Shown here: positions 23,688 through 27,299 of the stretch, piece after piece | How positions within the stretch are numbered: the first letter of the stretch is position 1 | How the letters are laid out: each line of letters starts with the position of its first letter | Assembly (NCBI GenBank): GCA_905204915.1 | Contig: CAJLBR010000013.1 | Span: forward strand, 1 to 27,299 | Source: an uncultured Clostridium sp. | Lineage (GTDB): Bacteria; Bacillota; Clostridia; TANB77; CAG-465 | Direction of reading: 5' to 3' | DNA length: 27,299 nucleotides | Program-made: the position numbers and the translations under genes | Notes under the pieces: generated by a model | What the model was told of the DNA's origin: nothing | Databases searched by the model: none | The model's input: the letters and a program-made list of their open reading frames with translations, nothing else

Positions 23688-24998
23688 TTATAAAACCTCT
23701 TTTATTTTATTTATACTATCTATTGCAATATCAGCCATTTTCTTATACTTAATTTTTTTATCTTTTATTCTTGTTTCTAATGGTTTTAAAATACCAAAAT
23801 TAGCATTCATTGGTTGGTAGTTTTTATTTTCTGTTGACACATACTTTGCAAGACTTCCAAGCATTGTATCTTCCGGAAAAGTTATACTTTCATCTTGCAT
23901 ATTTTTTAGAATCGATATGGCAACCATAAGTCCAGAAGCTGCTGATTCAACGTAACCTTCCACACCTGAAATTTGACCGGCGAAATAAATATTTTCGTTT
24001 TTTCTCAATCTAAAATTACTATTTAACAAATTTCCACCATTTATGTAAGTATTTTTATGCATAACTCCATATCTTATAAAATTTGCATTTTTAAGACCTG
24101 GTATCATACTAAAAACTCTTTTTTGTTCTGGAAAACTCAAACTTGTTTGAAAACCTACTAAATTATACATTGTTTTTTCATTATTTTCAGCTCTTAATTG
24201 AACAACTGCATAATTTTTTTCTCCAGTTCTTGGATTATCGAGACCTACTGGCTTCAATGGTCCAAATACTAAAGTTTTTTCACCACGTTTTGCCATTTCT
24301 TCTATAGGCATACACCCCTCAAACAAAATTAGTTTATCAAATTCATGTCTATTAGCTTGATTAGCCTTTATAAGTTCATTATAAAAATTCAAGTATTCTT
24401 CTTTATTCATAGGAAGATTAATATAATCTCCACCTTCTTTACTACCATATCTATCCATTTCATATGCTATACTCATATCAATTGAATCTGCTTCAACAAT
24501 AGGAGCAGCTGCATCAAAAAAATAAAGACTATCGTTTCCTATCAAAGTTGATATATTTTTCATCAATTTATCACTTGTAAGTGGACCCGTAGCAATTACA
24601 GTTATTCCTTCTAAATTATCCACATTTTCCACTTCTTCATCTATTATTTCAATATTTTTATTTGATTTTATTTTATTAGTTATATAATTTGAAAATTTAT
24701 CTCTATCCACAGCTAATGCTTGTCCTGCTGGAACTCTTGCATAGTGCGCCGCTTCTATAAAAATACTGCCTAAAATTTCCATTTCTTTTTTTAATAATCC
24801 ACATGCATTTGTAATTTCATCAGATTTTAATGAATTACTACATACAAGTTCAGCAAAATTATCAGACTTATGTGCTGGACTTTTTTTAATTTTTTTCATT
24901 TCATACAGTTTTACCTTTATTCCTGAATTTGCAAGTTTATATGCACATTCACACCCTGCAAGCCCGGCCCCAACAACATTTACTATTTTTTCCTTCAC
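23688..24998 (-). CDS. trmFO: TrmFO, folate/FAD-dependent tRNA uridine-54 methyltransferase
   Basis: TrmFO makes 5-methyluridine at position 54 of tRNA, using methylenetetrahydrofolate and FADH2. The 436-residue protein starts at GTG (24996-24998), with GGAGG seven bases upstream. The N-terminal FAD-binding loop is GAGLAGCECA. Cys53 in LVCSNSLKSDE equals the catalytic cysteine 53 of B. subtilis TrmFO, and Cys229 in FEGCMP equals its Cys226. LKPVGLDNPRTG and FAGQISGVEGYVESAASG are family signatures. It is of normal length and is the first gene of a unit that runs through holA, the deaminase and perhaps gpr, from its own promoter. Confidence 0.97.
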   Translation of the reverse strand: MKEKIVNVVGAGLAGCECAYKLANSGIKVKLYEMKKIKKSPAHKSDNFAELVCSNSLKSDEITNACGLLKKEMEILGSIFIEAAHYARVPAGQALAVDRDKFSNYITNKIKSNKNIEIIDEEVENVDNLEGITVIATGPLTSDKLMKNISTLIGNDSLYFFDAAAPIVEADSIDMSIAYEMDRYGSKEGGDYINLPMNKEEYLNFYNELIKANQANRHEFDKLILFEGCMPIEEMAKRGEKTLVFGPLKPVGLDNPRTGEKNYAVVQLRAENNEKTMYNLVGFQTSLSFPEQKRVFSMIPGLKNANFIRYGVMHKNTYINGGNLLNSNFRLRKNENIYFAGQISGVEGYVESAASGLMVAISILKNMQDESITFPEDTMLGSLAKYVSTENKNYQPMNANFGILKPLETRIKDKKIKYKKMADIAIDSINKIKEVL

Positions 24999-25031
24999 AA
25001 GTATTCCTCCATAACCTATAATATCCTAATC

Positions 25032-25060
25032 ATTATAATACAAGAAAACTTTTTTTTCAA
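25032..25060 (-). promoter_or_regulatory. Promoter of trmFO
   Basis: On the minus strand TTGAAA (25055-25060), 17 bases, then TATAAT (25032-25037). It lies just after the terminator of the tiny-ORF unit. Confidence 0.75.
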
Positions 25061-25075
25061 GAGAGCTCTTTCCAC

Positions 25076-25107
25076 GAAAAAAAAGTAACAGAAAAATTTC
25101 TGTTACT
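25076..25107 (-). terminator. Terminator of the tiny-ORF unit
   Basis: A perfect stem AGTAACAGAAA/TTTCTGTTACT (25084-25107) is followed on the minus strand by eight T. On the plus strand it is followed by CTTTTTTATT, so it may work both ways. Confidence 0.9.
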
Positions 25108-25120
25108 CTTTTTTATTAAT

Positions 25121-25150
25121 TTAAATAAATCCTGTTGGAAACCGTCTCAT
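25121..25150 (-). CDS. Tiny ORF B2, MRRFPTGFI
   Basis: Nine codons, MRRFPTGFI, with AGGAGG eight bases before the ATG. It shares the Shine-Dalgarno context ATCAAAA and the ending (T/S)GF with tiny ORF B1. Translation is inferred only from the ribosome binding site and the paralogy. An overlapping ATG (25173) opens a 20-codon frame without a ribosome binding site. Confidence 0.4.
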   Translation of the reverse strand: MRRFPTGFI

Positions 25151-25182
25151 GTTTTGATCCTCCTGAAGCCGCCGACATTAAA

Positions 25183-25230
25183 TTAAATTATATCACAGAT
25201 TGTAATGATGTTCGGGGGTCTTATCATCAT
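25183..25230 (-). CDS. Tiny ORF A2, MMIRPPNIITICDII
   Basis: Fifteen codons, MMIRPPNIITICDII, with AAAGGAG eight bases before the first ATG. It contains Pro-Pro (CCC CCG), unusual codons for this AT-rich genome. The same frame is open up to an ATG at 25302, giving a 39-residue peptide with an amphipathic front, but that start has no ribosome binding site. Confidence 0.4.
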   Translation of the reverse strand: MMIRPPNIITICDII

Positions 25231-25335
25231 ATCAAGCACTCCTTTCTGAGATTTTTTGATGAATTGAAGGAAAGAAGCCTTCAGCCTATTCATAGAGTCC
25301 ATAAATTAAAATTATCTTTAAAGAAAATATTTAAC

Positions 25336-25362
25336 CTATGTAAATCCTGATGTATACTTCAT
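25336..25362 (-). CDS. Tiny ORF B1, MKYTSGFT
   Basis: Eight codons, MKYTSGFT, with GAGGAG nine bases before the ATG. GATCT/AGATC arms flank the ribosome binding site and could form a small hairpin. It is in frame with A1, whose TAA stop separates them; an in-frame GTG upstream would give a 20-residue version ending in the same residues. Confidence 0.4.
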   Translation of the reverse strand: MKYTSGFT

Positions 25363-25422
25363 ATTTTTGATCTCCTCTGTTAGATCATTTGCAGTCACAA
25401 GCTGCCGCGCCGTCAAAACAAA

Positions 25423-25464
25423 TTAAATAATAAATCTACTTGCAAAAGCAGGTGCTCTTGGCAT
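25423..25464 (-). CDS. Tiny ORF A1, MPRAPAFASRFII
   Basis: Thirteen codons, MPRAPAFASRFII, first ORF of the transcript, about 50 bases after the predicted start site. AAAAGGAG lies nine bases before the ATG, and an in-frame TGA just upstream rules out a longer N terminus. Confidence 0.45.
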   Translation of the reverse strand: MPRAPAFASRFII

Positions 25465-25519
25465 ATTGATTCACTCCTTTTCAAATTATTTAAAAGGTAC
25501 TGTTCTTAAGTACATTTAT

Positions 25520-25548
25520 ATTATAGCACACGCATTTAATTATGTCAA
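25520..25548 (-). promoter_or_regulatory. Full-consensus sigma-A promoter of the tiny-ORF unit
   Basis: On the minus strand TTGACA (25543-25548), 17 bases, TATAAT (25520-25525), with TGC before the -10 box. All twelve core bases are consensus, the best promoter in the window, which predicts a highly abundant RNA starting near 25513. Confidence 0.92.
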
Positions 25549-25587
25549 CATTTTTATCAAATTTATTTAATATTTATTGATATAATG

Positions 25588-25617
25588 AAAAAAAGAGGTT
25601 AATTTTCCTCTTTTTTT
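25588..25617 (-). terminator. Terminator of topA
   Basis: The stem AAAAAAAGAGG/CCTCTTTTTTT (25588-25598 with 25607-25617, 8-base loop) includes the topA stop codon in its loop and ends in a seven-T run. Confidence 0.85.
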
Positions 25618-27299
25618 CCTTCTTTTGGTTTATTCCATGAAATATAGTCACATTTACTATTTTCATCATTTGTATTATTTTCACATACATAGAAGTTTCT
25701 TCTCTTTTTAGTCTTTTTAACCAAAATCTTTCCTCCACATTTTGGACAAGGAGAAGAAATTGTTTGTACTATTGGTTTAGCATTTTTGCACTCTGGATAC
25801 CCTGGACAAGCTAAAAATTTTCCAAATCTTCCTTGTTTTATAACCATGTTTCTTCCACATAATTCACATACTTCATCTGTAACCTCTTCTGGCAATTTAA
25901 CTCTTTCAATTTTATCCTGAACTTCCTCCAAGTTTTTTATAAAAGGATCATAGAATTCCTTTAACATATCAACATAGTTTTCTTTGCCTTCTGCAATCAT
26001 ATCCAACTTGTTTTCCATTCCTGCTGTAAATTTTTCATCAACAATATCTCTGAAATTATTTTCTAATAATTCGTTTACTATTTTTCCTAAATCAGTTGGT
26101 ACTAGTGATTTATTTTCTTTTTCAATATAAAGTCTATCTTCTATTGTAGAGATTGTTGGTGCGTAAGTACTTGGTCTTCCGATTCCTTTTTCTTCTAATG
26201 TTTTTACTAGTGATGCTTCAGTATATCTAGCTGGTGGTTCTGTAAATTTTTGTTTAAAGATTAAGTCTTTTTGTAACAAAACATCTCCAACTTCAAGTTC
26301 TGGTAATATATTTTCCTTATCTTCCTCGTCATCTTTTTTATCTTTTCCTTCAATATATAATTTCATAAATCCATCAAATTTTATAATGCTTCCATTTGCT
26401 ACGAAATTATATTTTTCTACTTCTATCATTACTCTAGTTGTATCGTATACTGCAACAGCCATTTGACTAGCTAAAAATCTATTCATTATAAGTCTGTATA
26501 GTTTTTCTTCATCCTTAGAAAGTCCATCTATCGTATTTGAAAGATTTGATGGTCTAATAGCCTCATGGGCATCTTGGGCAGTATCTTTAGTCTTAAAATA
26601 TCTATTTTCATAATATTTACTTGAATAAGTTTTTTCTATATAATCTTTTGCCATTTTTCTTGCATCGTCAGAAAGTCTAACTGAATCTGTTCTCATATAA
26701 GTAATATAACCTGATTCATACAATTTTTGAGCAACCATCATAGTTTTTTTAACACCGAATCCTAACTTTCTAGATGCTTCTTGTTGAAGTGACGATGTTG
26801 TGAAAGGTGGAGCTGGATTTTTCTTTCTCTCACTCTTTTTTACGTCGGTAACAACATATTTTTTATTATCAATAATTTCTACTATTTCTTTTACTTGAGA
26901 TTCATTACTAAGATTTTTTTTCTTGCCATCTTTACCATAAAATTTAGCAATAAATTTATTTTTGTCTTTATCTAATTTTACTGATAAATCCCAGTATTCT
27001 TCTGGTACAAAGTTTTCTATTTCTCTTTCTCTATCAATTATTATCTTTAAAGTAGCTGACTGTACTCTACCGGCACTAAGTCCTTTTTTTATTTTTTTCC
27101 ATAAAACAGGAGATAGCTTATAACCTACTATTCTATCTAAAACTCTTCTTGCTTGTTGAGCATCAACAAGATCATAATTAATCATTCTTACATTATCAAC
27201 AGCATTTTTTACGGCATTTTTGGTAATTTCATTGAATTCAATTCTGCATTTTTCATTATCAGGTATATTCAAAGTGTTCTTTATATGCCATGCAATTGC
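25599..27299 (-). CDS. topA: TopA, DNA topoisomerase I (5' end outside the window)
   Basis: Type IA topoisomerase, which relaxes negative supercoils. The reading frame is open to the window edge, giving 566 residues; the first visible ones, AIAWHIKNTL, match the end of the TOPRIM domain (DREGEAIAWHL), so roughly 110-130 N-terminal residues are missing. There is no start inside the window. Visible signatures are FNEITKNAV, DAQQARRVLDRIVGYKLSP, KGLSAGRVQSATLKI and the active-site tyrosine in GYITYMRTDS. VKTLEEKGIGRPSTYAPT follows, and two C-terminal zinc ribbons (CELCGR...CPGYPECKN and CPKCGG...CENN...C) bind single-stranded DNA. It is the most upstream gene seen and ends in its own terminator. 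Confidence 0.97.
   Translation of the reverse strand, partial: AIAWHIKNTLNIPDNEKCRIEFNEITKNAVKNAVDNVRMINYDLVDAQQARRVLDRIVGYKLSPVLWKKIKKGLSAGRVQSATLKIIIDREREIENFVPEEYWDLSVKLDKDKNKFIAKFYGKDGKKKNLSNESQVKEIVEIIDNKKYVVTDVKKSERKKNPAPPFTTSSLQQEASRKLGFGVKKTMMVAQKLYESGYITYMRTDSVRLSDDARKMAKDYIEKTYSSKYYENRYFKTKDTAQDAHEAIRPSNLSNTIDGLSKDEEKLYRLIMNRFLASQMAVAVYDTTRVMIEVEKYNFVANGSIIKFDGFMKLYIEGKDKKDDEEDKENILPELEVGDVLLQKDLIFKQKFTEPPARYTEASLVKTLEEKGIGRPSTYAPTISTIEDRLYIEKENKSLVPTDLGKIVNELLENNFRDIVDEKFTAGMENKLDMIAEGKENYVDMLKEFYDPFIKNLEEVQDKIERVKLPEEVTDEVCELCGRNMVIKQGRFGKFLACPGYPECKNAKPIVQTISSPCPKCGGKILVKKTKKRRNFYVCENNTNDENSKCDYISWNKPKEGKKEEN

Larger units (their letters stand above)
25076..25513 (-). other. Independent transcript with four tiny ORFs, degenerate tandem duplication
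   Basis: About 440 bases between topA and trmFO, from the start site of a consensus promoter to a strong terminator, with no normal gene. It contains four short ORFs of 13, 8, 15 and 9 codons, each with a good Shine-Dalgarno site 8-9 bases before ATG. They alternate as A1-B1-A2-B2. A1 and A2 share GGAGTG...ATATG and end in ATTTAATTT; B1 and B2 share GGAG-ATCAAAA-ATG and CAGGATTT. GC-rich patches (GACGGCGCGGCAGC, GTCGGCGGCTTC) precede both B ORFs, unlike the AT-rich surroundings, which also fits a structured RNA. A hairpin with the stem TGAAGG/CCTTCA (25264-25283) lies between the two halves. Confidence 0.7.

Noticed and set aside
25183..25302. A 39-residue peptide containing tiny ORF A2, ending in TICDII and recalling an AgrD-type autoinducer core
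   Set aside because: The upstream ATG has no Shine-Dalgarno site, there is no charged C-terminal tail and no agrB or agrC gene nearby. The resemblance of a few residues is probably chance.
25135..25350. A 71-codon open frame on the plus strand across the tiny-ORF unit
   Set aside because: It has no ribosome binding site and lies opposite a consensus promoter and four ORFs with good ribosome sites; it is the antisense shadow of those elements.

Overview
The window is a strongly AT-rich stretch of a low-GC, spore-forming Firmicute, most likely a member of the Clostridia. Three things point there: the CtsR/McsA/McsB/ClpC heat-shock operon, a germination protease (Gpr) gene, and TrmFO, RpoD and TopA of Firmicute type. 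Every convincing gene is on the minus strand, so transcription runs from high to low coordinates. I cannot name the genus. No insertion sequence, prophage, CRISPR array, tRNA or rRNA gene is visible inside the window.

Layout in the direction of transcription. 27299-25599: 3' part of topA, cut by the window edge. 25548-25076: a free-standing transcription unit with a consensus sigma-A promoter and a strong terminator. It holds no normal gene, only four tiny ORFs (8-15 codons), each behind a good Shine-Dalgarno site and arranged as a degenerate tandem duplication. 24998-20332: trmFO, an unknown membrane-associated protein, holA, a guaD-like deaminase and gpr. 20166-14573: a membrane-anchored protein made of EF-Tu domains II and III without the GTPase domain, a secreted/membrane bactofilin-like protein, a SERCA-type calcium ATPase, a rhodanese and a thioredoxin. 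14349-13507: an orphan soluble protein. 13371-8189: a sugar-nucleotidyltransferase, a polytopic membrane protein, dnaG and rpoD. 8059-7814: an 81-residue orphan with its own promoter and terminator. 7680-3282: ctsR-mcsA-mcsB-clpC behind a textbook promoter with a CtsR operator. 3121-866: a second Clp ATPase lacking the M domain, on its own promoter. 759-238: a zinc-ribbon protein. 113-85: a strong promoter firing out of the left edge, with a leader that looks like an rRNA operon leader.

The genes fit together as protein quality control (CtsR represses; McsA/McsB mark proteins with phosphoarginine; ClpC unfolds them for ClpP), replication and transcription core (dnaG, rpoD, holA, topA), tRNA modification, sporulation/germination and envelope functions. 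The most novel signals are the membrane-tethered EF-Tu fragment (19447-20166), the tiny-ORF element (25076-25548) and the M-domain-less Clp paralogue (866-3121). Promoters, operators and terminators were read by eye and have not been scored by software.
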